A stretch of DNA of 64,000 nucleotides from Sphingomonas sp. Leaf242 (GTDB taxonomy: Bacteria > Pseudomonadota > Alphaproteobacteria > Sphingomonadales > Sphingomonadaceae): contig NZ_LMLW01000007.1 in NCBI RefSeq assembly GCF_001422045.1, positions 372,001 through 436,000 on the forward strand, read 5' to 3'. A model generated the notes under the pieces. That model worked only from the letters and a program-made list of their open reading frames with translations, was not told the origin of the DNA and did no database searches. This document shows, piece by piece, positions 1 through 8,771 of this stretch. Each line of letters opens with the position of its first letter. Within the stretch, counting starts at the first letter, position 1. Both the position numbers and the translations under genes were made by a program.

Positions 1-792
1 AAGCCCGACATGGTGACGTTCGACGGCACGCCAAAGGACGTGACGCCGGCGCATTATTTCGAAGCCCCGTTCATGGTGCGCGCGGGGAAGCGTTATTCGC
101 TGACCTATAGCGACGGGAAGACGACGGAGGACACGTACAAGGTGCGGTACGCGATCGGCGATACGCCGTTCGGACCGTTCCGCGAGGCCGCCAACAGCCC
201 GATCCTGTCGACCGATCGCGCGCGCGACGTGATCAGTCCGGGGCATCATGCGATCTTCCGGTCGGGCGGGGAGGCGTACATCCTGTATCACCGCCAGGGC
301 CTGCCGTTCCCGCCGCCGGGCGACGCGGTGCTGCGCCAGGTCGCGGTCGATCCGCTGACGATCCATGACGACGGGACGATCGCGACCGTCGTGCCGAGCC
401 ACGGCGGGATCGTCGAGGGTTTCGCCGCGGACCGCGACGCGGGGCTGCACTGGACCACGCGCGGCGAGGGGGCAGATGCGCTGCATGGTCCGGCGCGTGC
501 GGCGGACGACAATTACGCGACGCTGTGGCGACCCAAGCCGGGTGCTCCCGCGACGCTGGTCGCCGATCTCGGGTCGGCGCGGACGGTGCGCGAGAGCCTG
601 GTGCGGATGGAATATCCGATCCGTCGCTACGCGCTATCGATCGAGGCCTCCGCCGATGGCCGGACCTGGCGCCGCGTGGCGCAGACGACGGCGAGCGGAT
701 CGCCGATCGTGCTCCACCACGCCGCACCGACCCGCTATCTGCGGTTGACCGTGCCAACCGGTGCGGGCGTCTGGGAGTGGACGATCCGATGA
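1..792 (+). CDS. GH43-type glycosidase with C-terminal F5/8C domain (5'-partial)
   Basis: The reading frame is open from the first base, so the gene begins outside the window; the internal ATG at 10 is not the true start. What remains is the end of a five-bladed GH43 catalytic domain (HYFEAPFM, holding the expected general-acid Glu, followed by YSLTYSDG), then about 100 residues resembling a discoidin/F5-8C carbohydrate-binding module (LVADLGSARTV through YLRLTVP). GH43 enzymes cleave arabinose, xylose or galactose linkages in plant glycans. The stop overlaps the start of the next GH43 gene (ATGA), so the two are probably co-translated. Substrate cannot be assigned from the part visible. Confidence 0.8.
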   Translation, partial: KPDMVTFDGTPKDVTPAHYFEAPFMVRAGKRYSLTYSDGKTTEDTYKVRYAIGDTPFGPFREAANSPILSTDRARDVISPGHHAIFRSGGEAYILYHRQGLPFPPPGDAVLRQVAVDPLTIHDDGTIATVVPSHGGIVEGFAADRDAGLHWTTRGEGADALHGPARAADDNYATLWRPKPGAPATLVADLGSARTVRESLVRMEYPIRRYALSIEASADGRTWRRVAQTTASGSPIVLHHAAPTRYLRLTVPTGAGVWEWTIR

Positions 793-1826
793 CGAGATAC
801 CGGCCGTTGGCGCTGGTTCTCGCGCTCGCGTTGCCCGCACTCGCATCGAGCGCGCCCCTCGCCACATCACAGCCAGCGACGCTGCGGATGCCCGATATGC
901 CGCTCCACGATCCGTGGATCGTCGCGGACCGGGCTACGCGGACCTACCATCTCTATACGCGTAATGAGCCGAAGATGTCGGGCGACCTGCGGATCGGCAT
1001 CATGGCCTATACCAGCCGCAACCTGCGCGACTGGTCGCGGCCGCGTATCGTGTCGTTGATCCCGCCCGGCGGCTGGGCGAACGATGGCGCGTGGGCGCCC
1101 GAGGTGCATCGGTGGCGCGGACGCTGGTATATGTTCGCGACCTACCACAACGAGTCGGCTGCGCTGAAGGTGCAGGGCGTGCGCAAGCTGCATCGCCGCG
1201 GCACGACGCTGGCGGTGGCGGACCGGCTCGACGGCCCGTTCCTGCCGGTTCGTGATGGCGCGCCGATCGTCGACCGCGAGACGATGACGCTCGACGGCAC
1301 GCTGTACGTCGATCCGGCGAAACGCCCGTGGCTGGTCTACGCGCATGAGTGGGTCCAGACCGGCGACGGCACGATCGAGGCGATCCCGCTCGACGACCGG
1401 CTCACGGCGAACGGTCCGGCGCGCGTCCTGTTTCGGGCCTCCACGGCGCCTTGGGCGGACGGCAAGCCGCAGGAAGAGGGCGACGTGATCCGCGTGACGG
1501 ACGGCCCCGAACTGTTCCGCACGCGCACCGGGCGCCTGTTGATGCTGTGGTCGAGCTACGACCGCACCGGCTATGTCCAGGGGCTCGCACGATCGCGCAG
1601 CGGGACGCTTGCGGGTCCGTGGCAGCAGCTCGATCCGCTGGTCCGGCGCGACAGCGGCCACGGGATGCTGTTCCGTCGGTTCGACGGGACGCTGATGATG
1701 GTGCTGCACCGCCCGTTCAAGAACGCGCGGGGCAAGCTCTACGTCATGCGCGACACCGGGGACCGCGTGGCGATCGTCCGCGAGGCGGCCGATCTCGATG
1801 GCGAGACCGATCCCACGCACCGCTAA
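789..1826 (+). CDS. Secreted glycoside hydrolase family 43 protein
   Basis: 345 residues. The ATG at 789 overlaps the upstream stop; the longer frame to 525 is a shadow of the first GH43 gene. A classical signal peptide (MTRYRPLALVLALALPALAS) implies export. GH43 hallmarks are in order: a base Asp in LHDPWIV, WAPEVHRW, a modulating Asp in TLDGTLYVDP, and the acid Glu in DGPELFRT. The length suits a single-domain GH43 with no binding module. It is paired with the upstream GH43 and probably attacks the same hemicellulose side chains. The fold assignment is firm; the sugar specificity is unknown. Confidence 0.85.
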   Translation: MTRYRPLALVLALALPALASSAPLATSQPATLRMPDMPLHDPWIVADRATRTYHLYTRNEPKMSGDLRIGIMAYTSRNLRDWSRPRIVSLIPPGGWANDGAWAPEVHRWRGRWYMFATYHNESAALKVQGVRKLHRRGTTLAVADRLDGPFLPVRDGAPIVDRETMTLDGTLYVDPAKRPWLVYAHEWVQTGDGTIEAIPLDDRLTANGPARVLFRASTAPWADGKPQEEGDVIRVTDGPELFRTRTGRLLMLWSSYDRTGYVQGLARSRSGTLAGPWQQLDPLVRRDSGHGMLFRRFDGTLMMVLHRPFKNARGKLYVMRDTGDRVAIVREAADLDGETDPTHR

Positions 1827-1896
1827 GCCGGTCTCCGTTAAAGGGCCAAAAGGCGTTACGTTGACGGAATAGATCTCGGATGTATTTGCGATGCGC

Positions 1897-2622
1897 CTAC
1901 CGCTCGACCGCGTGCCGTTCCCGCAGCGTACGGTCGATCTGCCAACCGAATGCGACACCTATAACGACGAACAACACCGTCTGCGTGGCGATCGACGCGA
2001 TCCGGAATTGCCACAGCAGACTCGCGGGGAACGTCGCAGGGACCTCGTCGATCGTCGGCAGGAGCAATTGCAGCGCTGCGACCAGCGCGACATAGCCGAC
2101 CACACCGCCTAGGATGGCATCGATTGCGGACGATCGCCCGCTCAGGCGCCGCCGTATCCAGACGCCCGCGACTGCGGCCAGGACCGAAAAGCCGAGCATC
2201 CCGAAATAGACGACGGTTCTCAGCCTGACGGTCTCGTGAAGACCCACCGCGGGCGGCGTCGGCGGATATTTGATCGCGGGCACGAGGACGATCACGACGA
2301 CCGTCGCGAGCGCGAGCAGCAGCGATAGGCTGCGTGGTCCGATCTGCACGACGCGACCGTAGAGAACCGCGAAGACGATCGCGAACAGGCCGCCGAGCGC
2401 GGTCCCGTACATCAGCATCGCGGTGTAGAGCCCTGCGGTCTTCTGAATCGTTCGGCTGACGAGTTCCTCGTCCATGCCTGGCATGGCGTGTGCGGCGTGG
2501 GCCGCTTCGAAGGCTATCGCGGCGTCGATCTTGGGTTCGGCGAACACGAGCGCGAAGGTCGCGGCGATCAGCGCGCCGAGGATGCCCGACAGCATCCCGC
2601 GCCACAGCATGTGTTTCATCAT
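1897..2622 (-). CDS. cbtA: Cobalt transporter subunit CbtA
   Basis: 241-residue integral membrane protein with about six hydrophobic segments. A His/Met-bearing loop after the first helix (AAHAAHAMPGMDEE) is typical of CbtA and probably contacts metal. I start at the ATG at 2622 (MMKHMLWRGML); the extra 31 residues of the open frame overlap cbtB and look non-native. CbtA with CbtB is a predicted cobalt uptake system found under B12 control. It follows cbtB by 16 bp on the same strand and shares its riboswitch. Its 3' end converges on the GH43 gene. Confidence 0.9.
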   Translation of the reverse strand: MMKHMLWRGMLSGILGALIAATFALVFAEPKIDAAIAFEAAHAAHAMPGMDEELVSRTIQKTAGLYTAMLMYGTALGGLFAIVFAVLYGRVVQIGPRSLSLLLALATVVVIVLVPAIKYPPTPPAVGLHETVRLRTVVYFGMLGFSVLAAVAGVWIRRRLSGRSSAIDAILGGVVGYVALVAALQLLLPTIDEVPATFPASLLWQFRIASIATQTVLFVVIGVAFGWQIDRTLRERHAVER

Positions 2623-2638
2623 GGTCTGGCGCCCCGGC

Positions 2639-2866
2639 TCAGTGGCAGGGGAAGCCCAGCAGATGACGTCCGTCATGGACGTATTCGTGCACGTACATGC
2701 CCTGGAACAGCGCAAACGCGCCCTGTTCGGTGCTGACGAAATACAGCATGATCAGCGCGATGACGGCGCCGAGCACCGCCCACGGCGCGATCTCGTCGAG
2801 CGGAATGCCGGGGGTCGTCCCGATTGCGATATACGGGTCCTGCGGGGAAAGCGCGCGTGCGGCCAT
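2639..2866 (-). CDS. cbtB: CbtB-domain cobalt transporter subunit
   Basis: 75 residues: one transmembrane helix (APWAVLGAVIALIMLYFV) and a C-terminal His-rich tail (MYVHEYVHDGRHLLGFPCH) that carries the CbtB signature and is a plausible metal ligand set. The ATG at 2866 has a GGAG ribosome site nine bases upstream. The frame is open much further upstream but that part covers the riboswitch. It is the first gene of cbtBA, and probably delivers cobalt for the CobN-dependent chelation encoded in the same locus. Confidence 0.9.
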   Translation of the reverse strand: MAARALSPQDPYIAIGTTPGIPLDEIAPWAVLGAVIALIMLYFVSTEQGAFALFQGMYVHEYVHDGRHLLGFPCH

Positions 2867-2904
2867 GATCAGTCTCCTACCGGGATCTCGCGCCCGGCGA
2901 ACGT

Positions 2905-3030
2905 TGAGGCGTCGGGCGGGGTCTGGCTCTCGACAGGATGGAACCCGTCGATCACAGTGGCGCGACCGCGCCGGTATCGCACCGGCTTCCCGCCCGGCTC
3001 CGATCGCTCTGCTGTGGAGCGACGGGGCAG
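2905..3030 (-). promoter_or_regulatory. Cobalamin riboswitch (short form) upstream of cbtBA
   Basis: On the minus strand the conserved B12 core is readable: GGGAAGCCGGTGCGATACCG (2972-2991), then a GCGCGGTCGCGC hairpin, CCACTGTGA, a TCGACGGG/CCTGTCGA hairpin, and GAGCCAGACC (2921-2930). The core lies about 40-130 bases upstream of cbtB. It lacks the long peripheral arm (GCCACTG...GGGAAGGC) present in the second riboswitch of this locus, so it resembles the compact AdoCbl-variant architecture. It is expected to switch off cobalt uptake when cobalamin is abundant. The outer boundaries are approximate. Confidence 0.85.
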
Positions 3031-3056
3031 GGGCGTCAACCGATTTGGAGTTTTGG

Positions 3057-3617
3057 ATGGCGACCCGTCTCGTCCTGATCTGCGCTGGCGGCACGCCCTC
3101 GATGCGCGCGGGTGGTTTCCCCGATCCGGCGGAACCGCTCGACGAGGGGGGAAGGGCCAAGGCGGGTGCGGCAAAGCTGGACGGCGCGAAGCCGGCCAAC
3201 GTTTGGACCAGTCCCGCGGCCGCGGCGCGCGAGACTGCGATCGCCCTGGGACTGGCCGCTACGCCGAGCGAGGTGTTGCGCGACATCGACCACGGTGCCT
3301 GGACCGGGCTGTCGTTCGAGGCGGTTCATATGCGCGCGCCTGAGGCTCTGGCGGCCTGGCTGGCGGCGCCCGAAGATGGTGCGCCGAACGGCGAAACGCT
3401 TGCCACCGTGGTGCAACGCGTCGAACCCTGGCTTCGCAGCCTGGAGCGGGTCGACCAGCCGATCGTGGCGATCACGCAGGCTAGCGTGATCCGCGCGATG
3501 ATCGCCACGGCGCTGTCGATACCGGTGGCGGCGGCGCTGCGGATCGATATCGCTCCGCTGTCGCAGACGATCCTGTCGTTCAATCGCGGCTGGCGTCTTC
3601 AGGCGCTACGCGGCTGA
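3057..3617 (+). CDS. Histidine-phosphatase-fold protein lacking catalytic residues
   Basis: 186 residues; ATG at 3057 with a GGAG site. The fold is that of the histidine phosphatase superfamily (which includes alpha-ribazole phosphatase CobC), but every catalytic position I can align is changed. The N-terminal RHGxT motif reads LICAGGTP (Arg to Cys, His to Ala). The second Arg is lost in TSPAAAARETA. The second His is Gln in AITQASVIRAM. WTGLSFEAV still matches the family. It is therefore probably a binding or regulatory pseudoenzyme. It is divergent from cbtB and overlaps the 3' end of cobF by 12 bp. Its role in B12 metabolism is inferred from location only. Confidence 0.75.
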   Translation: MATRLVLICAGGTPSMRAGGFPDPAEPLDEGGRAKAGAAKLDGAKPANVWTSPAAAARETAIALGLAATPSEVLRDIDHGAWTGLSFEAVHMRAPEALAAWLAAPEDGAPNGETLATVVQRVEPWLRSLERVDQPIVAITQASVIRAMIATALSIPVAAALRIDIAPLSQTILSFNRGWRLQALRG

Positions 3618-4370
3618 CCGGCGGCGGAGCAGGTAGGTGTCCATGATCCAGCCATGTTCGGCACGCAGCGCGGCACGTTTCGAGACGATTGTCGGTCCGA
3701 CCTCGGTCAGCGGTCCTGCTGCCAGCGTTTCGTGCGGCATGCCGAGATAGGCTCCCCACCATATGTCGATGTCCTGGGCCGCGATCGTCTCGAACGCGCA
3801 GCCGCCGTCGAGCATCACCGCCAGCGTATCGATCCCCGCCGGCCAGCCCTCGTCGCGCAGCCGTCGTCCGGTCGTGACGAGCACCGGCGCGCCGAGGCTG
3901 TTGAGTGGTATCGCGTGCGCCGCGGTCAACGCCTGCAGGCTGGTGATCCCAGGGACGACATGGACCCGCAGCGAAATGCCGGCGCGGCGCAAGCGGTCGG
4001 CGATCCTCAGGCTGCTGTCGTACAGCGACGGGTCGCCCCAGACGAGCAACGCCAGTCGTCCGCCCTCCGGAAGGTGTCGCGCGACCGCATCCGCCCAGCA
4101 ATCGGCGATCGCATCGTGCCAGTCGTCGACCTCGGCGAGATAGGCGCGCCCGGTGCCGCGCACGGGGAGGTCGAACTCCACGACCCGCGTGCGGCCGGTC
4201 AGGACCGTGGCGCAGATCGTCCGGCGGAGGTCAATCAGGTCGGACTTCGCATGGCCCTTGCGCGGCAGGAGGATGACGTCGGCGGCGTTCATCGCAGCCT
4301 CCGCCGCGCGAGTGAGGTGATCGGGATTGCCGGTGCCTATCCCGATCAGATGCAGATCGATCGCGCTCAT
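3606..4370 (-). CDS. cobF: Precorrin-6A synthase (deacetylating) CobF
   Basis: 254 residues, a class-III SAM methyltransferase fold: GIGTGNPDHLT at the N-terminus, LLVWGDPSLYDSS (SAM-binding loop), VVPGITSLQAL. CobF performs C1 methylation with release of acetate in the aerobic pathway, converting precorrin-5 to precorrin-6A. Its presence, with CobG, marks the oxygen-dependent route. The start overlaps the cobB stop by 4 bp (ATGA). It is the last gene of the cob run on this strand and converges with the degenerate phosphatase gene. Confidence 0.93.
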   Translation of the reverse strand: MSAIDLHLIGIGTGNPDHLTRAAEAAMNAADVILLPRKGHAKSDLIDLRRTICATVLTGRTRVVEFDLPVRGTGRAYLAEVDDWHDAIADCWADAVARHLPEGGRLALLVWGDPSLYDSSLRIADRLRRAGISLRVHVVPGITSLQALTAAHAIPLNSLGAPVLVTTGRRLRDEGWPAGIDTLAVMLDGGCAFETIAAQDIDIWWGAYLGMPHETLAAGPLTEVGPTIVSKRAALRAEHGWIMDTYLLRRRSAA

Positions 4371-5674
4371 CGACCATGCGCGATCAGGTGGAAGAAGGTG
4401 CCCGAGACGCGACCGCGATACGATCCGCTCTCGGCCACCAGCGTGCCCTCGGCATCCGTGACGTCGGCGAGCGGTGGGTCGGGTTGGTCGAGGATCGTCG
4501 AATAATGGAATTCGTGACCGCGCAGGTCGCTGCCCGCCATGACCCCGGCCATCGGCGCTAACAACGTCGCCCGGCGATAGCCAAGATGCATGCGACGTTT
4601 CTCATAACTCGTGACCAGACCGAGCAGTCCCGCCATGCGGTGGCGCGTGCCGTCGGCATCGATCAGCGCCTCGCCTAGCGCCATGTAGCCGCCGCACTCG
4701 CCGTGCACGGGCCGCGTGCGCGCGTGCTCGGCCAGCGCCGCGTGGAAAGTGTGCGCCTCCGACAGACGGCCGGCGTGCAGTTCCGGATAGCCGCCGGGCA
4801 ACCACACCAGATCCGCGTGCGGCGCGGGGGCTTCGTCGGCGAGCGGCGAGAAGGGCAGGATCTCGGCGCCGGCGCTCCGCCATCCGGTCAGCATGTGCGG
4901 ATACGCGAACGAGAACGCGGCATCTTGCGCCAACGCGATCCGCTGGGCCGGCGGCCTGAAGCTATGCGGTTCGAACTCGGCGTGCGGCGCTGCCGATGCT
5001 GCGGCGCGGATCGCCGCGAGATCGACATGCTCGCGCAAAAATGCGGCATAGTCGGCGATCCGGGTCTCAAGATCGGCGTGTTCCGACGCCTGCACCAGCC
5101 CCAGATGCCGCTCGGGCAGTTTCAGGTCGCCGCGCCGTGGCAGCGCGCCGAACACGTGGATGCCGACCGCCGCCATGCCACTGCGCGCCAGCCGTTCGTG
5201 CCGCGGGCTCGCGACCCGGTTCAGGATCACGCCGGCGATCGGCAGATCGGGGTCGTAGCGCGCAAAGCCGAGCGCCGTCGCCGCGGCCGACTGCGCCTGA
5301 CCCGATACGTCGATCACCAGCACCACCGGCCAGCCAATCCGCCGCGCGATGTCCGCGCTGGCGCCGTTGCCGGTGGCACCCGGTTTCGCGACGCCGTCGA
5401 ACAGCCCCATCGAGCCCTCCGCCAGCACGAAATCCGCGTCGCTCGCCTGCGCGGCCAGGCCATCGAGCATCGTGCCGCTCATCGCCCAGCTGTCGAGGTT
5501 GAACGAGGCCCGCCCGCTCGCCGCGCGGTGGAATGCGGGATCGATATAGTCGGGGCCGCTCTTGAACGGCTGCACGGCCAGCCCGTCGTCACGCAACGCG
5601 CGGAGCAGGCCGAGCATGACCGTGGTCTTGCCGGTTCCCGAGGCGGGCGCGGCGATCATCAAGCCGGGAATCAT
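4367..5674 (-). CDS. cobB: Cobyrinate/hydrogenobyrinate a,c-diamide synthase CobB
   Basis: 435 residues. An N-terminal dethiobiotin-synthetase-like ATPase (P-loop PASGTGKTT near residues 10-18) is joined to a C-terminal type-1 glutamine amidotransferase domain with the nucleophile Cys in [12 protein letters not shown]. It amidates the a and c side chains using glutamine and ATP; in the aerobic pathway the substrate is hydrogenobyrinic acid. Overlaps of 4 bp with cobM and cobF suggest translational coupling. This is CobB of B12 synthesis, not the sirtuin deacetylase of the same name. Confidence 0.95.
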   Translation of the reverse strand: MIPGLMIAAPASGTGKTTVMLGLLRALRDDGLAVQPFKSGPDYIDPAFHRAASGRASFNLDSWAMSGTMLDGLAAQASDADFVLAEGSMGLFDGVAKPGATGNGASADIARRIGWPVVLVIDVSGQAQSAAATALGFARYDPDLPIAGVILNRVASPRHERLARSGMAAVGIHVFGALPRRGDLKLPERHLGLVQASEHADLETRIADYAAFLREHVDLAAIRAAASAAPHAEFEPHSFRPPAQRIALAQDAAFSFAYPHMLTGWRSAGAEILPFSPLADEAPAPHADLVWLPGGYPELHAGRLSEAHTFHAALAEHARTRPVHGECGGYMALGEALIDADGTRHRMAGLLGLVTSYEKRRMHLGYRRATLLAPMAGVMAGSDLRGHEFHYSTILDQPDPPLADVTDAEGTLVAESGSYRGRVSGTFFHLIAHGR

Positions 5675-6456
5675 GCCGAGTCCTCCGCAAACCGCGACGT
5701 CGCATCCTGCGGTCGGAAGCGACGGTCATACCCTGTCGCATACAGGCTGCTCTCGCCGAAATCCGCCGCGGCGAGGACGCGCCCGACGAGGATCAACGCG
5801 GTCCGGTCGGGGCCATCGGCCGCGGCCTCGACGATCGTCGCCAGCGTTGCGCGGGCAATGCGTTGGTCCGGCCAGCTCGCGCGCCAGACGATCGCCACCG
5901 GACAGTCGCTCCCGTACGCGGGCGTTACCGCGGCCACCACCTGGGCAAGGTTATGGATCGACAGATGGATCGCCAGGGTCGATCCGGTGGTGGCGAACGC
6001 GGCAAGGTCCTCGGCGGGCGGCATCGCGCTCGCGCGTCCGGGCGTGCGCGTCAGCACGACCGACTGCGTCAGGCCGGGAAGCGTCAGTTCGGCTTCGAGC
6101 GCCGCCGCCGCCGCGGCGAACGCAGGCACGCCGGGCGTCACGGTGAACGGGATGTCGAGCGCACGCAGCCGACGGAGTTGCTCGCCCATCGCCGACCAGA
6201 TCGACAGGTCGCCCGAATGCAGCCGAGCGATGTCGTGGCCCTGGGCATGTGCCTCAGCGATCGCCGCGACGATCTGATCGAGCGACAGCGGCGCGGTGTT
6301 GACGATCCGCGCGCCGGGCGGGCAATGCTCGAGCAGCGCCGCGGGCACCAGCGATCCGGCGTAGAGGCATACCGGCGACGCCGCGATCAGATCGCGTCCG
6401 CGCAACGTGAGCAGATCGGGCGCACCGGGGCCGGCACCGATGAAATGAACGGTCAT
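5671..6456 (-). CDS. cobM: Precorrin-4 C11-methyltransferase CobM
   Basis: 261 residues beginning [20 protein letters not shown], the usual CobM/CbiF N-terminus; [16 protein letters not shown] and [16 protein letters not shown] form the SAM and precorrin pockets. It transfers a methyl group from SAM to C11 of precorrin-4 to give precorrin-5, the substrate of CobF three genes' length downstream. It overlaps cobE and cobB by 4 bp each. The length is normal for the family. Confidence 0.95.
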   Translation of the reverse strand: MTVHFIGAGPGAPDLLTLRGRDLIAASPVCLYAGSLVPAALLEHCPPGARIVNTAPLSLDQIVAAIAEAHAQGHDIARLHSGDLSIWSAMGEQLRRLRALDIPFTVTPGVPAFAAAAAALEAELTLPGLTQSVVLTRTPGRASAMPPAEDLAAFATTGSTLAIHLSIHNLAQVVAAVTPAYGSDCPVAIVWRASWPDQRIARATLATIVEAAADGPDRTALILVGRVLAAADFGESSLYATGYDRRFRPQDATSRFAEDSA

Positions 6457-6833
6457 GCGGCGGTTCCTTGGGCGATGGCACAGGTCGCCATCCGGTTGGG
6501 AGAGACGTAGCGGCGGGTCAGGAGCCGTGCGTCGGGACCTGCCGCGCCGAGCGCTGCGGCTTCCGCGACGCTGCCGGTGCCGCGTGCTTCAAGGCTGAAC
6601 CGCGAGCGCGTGGGCGTGGTTATGCTGCGCAGCATTTCCGGCGTCACGGCGATCAGCGGCAGGTCGAGCGCAGTGGCGAGCGGGGCGAGCAGTGCTGCCT
6701 TGTCGTCGGGCGCGGCAAGCGCCGTCACTGGGGGACGCCCGCTCTGCGCAAGCGAGAGCGCGGCCTTGCATGCCGCTACATCGGCGGCGGCACGAAAGCC
6801 GAAACCGGCGACGATCACAGCGCGACGCTCCAT
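6453..6833 (-). CDS. cobE: CobE / CbiG C-terminal domain protein
   Basis: 126 residues; start at [14 protein letters not shown] (6833). The longer open frame to 7256 is antisense noise over cobL. It matches the stand-alone C-terminal domain of Cbi[28 protein letters not shown], and [12 protein letters not shown]. In anaerobes CbiG opens the delta-lactone; in aerobic organisms CobE is short and its precise job is not settled, though it is required for synthesis in Pseudomonas denitrificans. It overlaps cobL by 19 bp and cobM by 4 bp. Confidence 0.88.
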   Translation of the reverse strand: MERRAVIVAGFGFRAAADVAACKAALSLAQSGRPPVTALAAPDDKAALLAPLATALDLPLIAVTPEMLRSITTPTRSRFSLEARGTGSVAEAAALGAAGPDARLLTRRYVSPNRMATCAIAQGTAA

Positions 6834-8023
6834 TGCACGACGGGATAGTGCGCGCGCCACCCGCGTCGCGTGCCGAGTGGGGCGGCGTCCGACAGTTCGA
6901 TGCGCTGGAGCGTGCCGCCCCTGGTCGCGTGCCATTGGGTCAGCAGGATTTCGGACTCCAGCGTCACGGCGTTTGCCACGAGACGCGTGCCGGAATCGAG
7001 CGTCGCGCATAACCGGTCGAGCAAGGCGTTCGACAATCCACCGCCAACGAACACGACATCGGGCGAGGGAAGCCCGTCGAGGATGTCGGGCGCACGGCCG
7101 TTGATCACCCGCAGCCGGTCGACTCCCAATTTTGCTGCATTGGCGCGGACCCGGTCGGCGCGAACCGGATCGGCCTCGAACGCGACCGCGCTCGTCGACG
7201 CGTGCGACAAGAGCCACTCGATGCCGATCGAACCCGACCCGGCGCCGATGTCCCACAACGTCTCGCCCGGCTTCGGTGCCAGCGCGGAGAGCGTCAGCGC
7301 GCGCACCGCCCGTTTCGTGATCTGTCCGTCATGGTCGAACCAGTGATCCGGACGGCCAGCGGCACCGGGCACCACCGCGCCGTCGCCCGCCACCGTCACA
7401 CCGACGGCCACGGGATGTGCGATATCGGCGAAGTCGAGCGTGGCGGCGGTGCTGCGGCGAATGCGCTCGGACGGGCCGCCGAGCGCTTCGAGGATCCACA
7501 GCATGCTGGCGCCGAAACCCAGCTCGTCGAGATAGCGTGCGAGCTGACTTACCGCGGCGCCATCGCGGACCAGGACGATCGCCTGTCGCCCCGGCGCGAG
7601 GATCGGACGCAGCCGCGTCAACGGTGCGGCATGGAGTCCCAGGCAGGCGGTATCGTCGATCAGCCAACCGAGCCGCGCGGCGGCAAGCGCGAACGTGGAG
7701 ACCGCCGGATGCGCCACCCATTCGTCGCGCGCGAGATGGCGCGTGATGGTCGTTCCCGCACCGAACCAGAACGGATCGCCCGAGACGAGCAGGACGACGC
7801 GCCGCCCGCGCTGTTCGAGCAACCGCGCGATGCCGTCGTCGAACGGGATCGGCCAGGGTGCGACATCGCAGCGAAGATCGGGTAGCAGCGCGAGATGCCG
7901 CGTCGCACCGGTCACCAGATCGGCGCGTTCGATCGCGGTGCGACTTGCCGGCGACAACCCCGCCGGTCCATCCTCGTTGATCCCGACGATCGTCAGCCAC
8001 GGAACAGTGCGAGCCTCACCCAT
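6815..8023 (-). CDS. cobL: Precorrin-6Y C5,15-methyltransferase (decarboxylating) CobL
   Basis: About 402 residues in two domains: an N-terminal CbiE-like methyltransferase (WLTIVGINEDG, VLLVSGDPFWFGAGTT) and a C-terminal CbiT-like Rossmann methyltransferase (LWDIGAGSGSIGIEW). The fused enzyme methylates C5 and C15 and decarboxylates the C12 acetate to yield precorrin-8X. I start at the ATG at 8023 (MGEARTVPW); in-frame ATGs at 8050, 8038 and 8032 are possible but would push into cobK. The chosen start shares bases with the cobK start on the other strand. Confidence 0.92.
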   Translation of the reverse strand: MGEARTVPWLTIVGINEDGPAGLSPASRTAIERADLVTGATRHLALLPDLRCDVAPWPIPFDDGIARLLEQRGRRVVLLVSGDPFWFGAGTTITRHLARDEWVAHPAVSTFALAAARLGWLIDDTACLGLHAAPLTRLRPILAPGRQAIVLVRDGAAVSQLARYLDELGFGASMLWILEALGGPSERIRRSTAATLDFADIAHPVAVGVTVAGDGAVVPGAAGRPDHWFDHDGQITKRAVRALTLSALAPKPGETLWDIGAGSGSIGIEWLLSHASTSAVAFEADPVRADRVRANAAKLGVDRLRVINGRAPDILDGLPSPDVVFVGGGLSNALLDRLCATLDSGTRLVANAVTLESEILLTQWHATRGGTLQRIELSDAAPLGTRRGWRAHYPVVQWSVAL

Positions 8024-8771
8024 GCCGTCCATCCTCATTCTCGGCGGCACTACCGAAGCCAGCGCGCTCGCAATGGCACTGGCGGATTGCGGCCGGACCG
8101 CGGTGCTGAGCTATGCCGGCCGCGTTGCGAACCCGAAGCCACAGCCGGTGCCCGTGCGGATCGGCGGGTTCGGTGGTGTCGACGGCCTTGCGACCTATCT
8201 TCGTGAAACGGGCATCACGCATCTGGTCGACGCGACGCATCCGTTCGCGGCGCAGATGAGCCGGCATGCTCTCGCGGCAGCGTCCTTGGCAGGCGTCCTG
8301 CACATTGCGCTTACGCGACCGGCCTGGACGCCAGAAGACGGCGACGACTGGCACCGCGTCGGCGATATCGACGCCGCCGTCGCGGCGCTGGCACGGCCGT
8401 CGCGACGCGTCATGCTGGCGCTTGGGCGCATGCATGTCGAGGCGTTCGCAGCACAGCCGCAGCACCGCTATCTCCTGCGCTTCGTCGATCGCGCGGAGCG
8501 TGCGATCGGTTTGCCCGATCATCATCTCGTGATCGACCGTGGACCGTTTACCGTCGAGCGGGACCTGACGCTGCTGCGCGAGCACGCGATCGATCTCGTG
8601 GTGTGCAAGAATGCCGGCGGTTCGGGCGCGATGGCCAAGCTGGTCGCGGCACGGACGCTGGGGCTGCCGGTTATCATGATCGATCGTCCACCCCTTCCCG
8701 CGCGCCACGAAGTCTACGATGTCGCCGTCGTGCTTCGCTGGCTGGGTCACGACGCCGACCTCGGCGTGTAG
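8022..8771 (+). CDS. cobK: Precorrin-6A reductase CobK
   Basis: 249 residues, MPSILILGGTTEASALAMAL at the N-terminus (dinucleotide-binding), then THLVDATHPFAAQMS and LVVCKNAGGSGAMAK, all standard CobK/CbiJ motifs. It reduces precorrin-6A with NADPH to precorrin-6B (6Y), between the CobF and CobL steps. It is the only cob gene on the plus strand. Its ATG overlaps the cobL start codon (CATG, 8021-8024) and its 3' end overlaps cobJ by 25 bp, so there is no intergenic room for a promoter; any promoter must lie inside cobL. Confidence 0.95.
   Translation: MPSILILGGTTEASALAMALADCGRTAVLSYAGRVANPKPQPVPVRIGGFGGVDGLATYLRETGITHLVDATHPFAAQMSRHALAAASLAGVLHIALTRPAWTPEDGDDWHRVGDIDAAVAALARPSRRVMLALGRMHVEAFAAQPQHRYLLRFVDRAERAIGLPDHHLVIDRGPFTVERDLTLLREHAIDLVVCKNAGGSGAMAKLVAARTLGLPVIMIDRPPLPARHEVYDVAVVLRWLGHDADLGV

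Noticed and set aside
4703..6277. 524-residue open frame on the plus strand opposite cobB and cobM
   Set aside because: Arg/Gly/Ala-rich composition with no motifs; a GC-driven antisense shadow of two certain genes.
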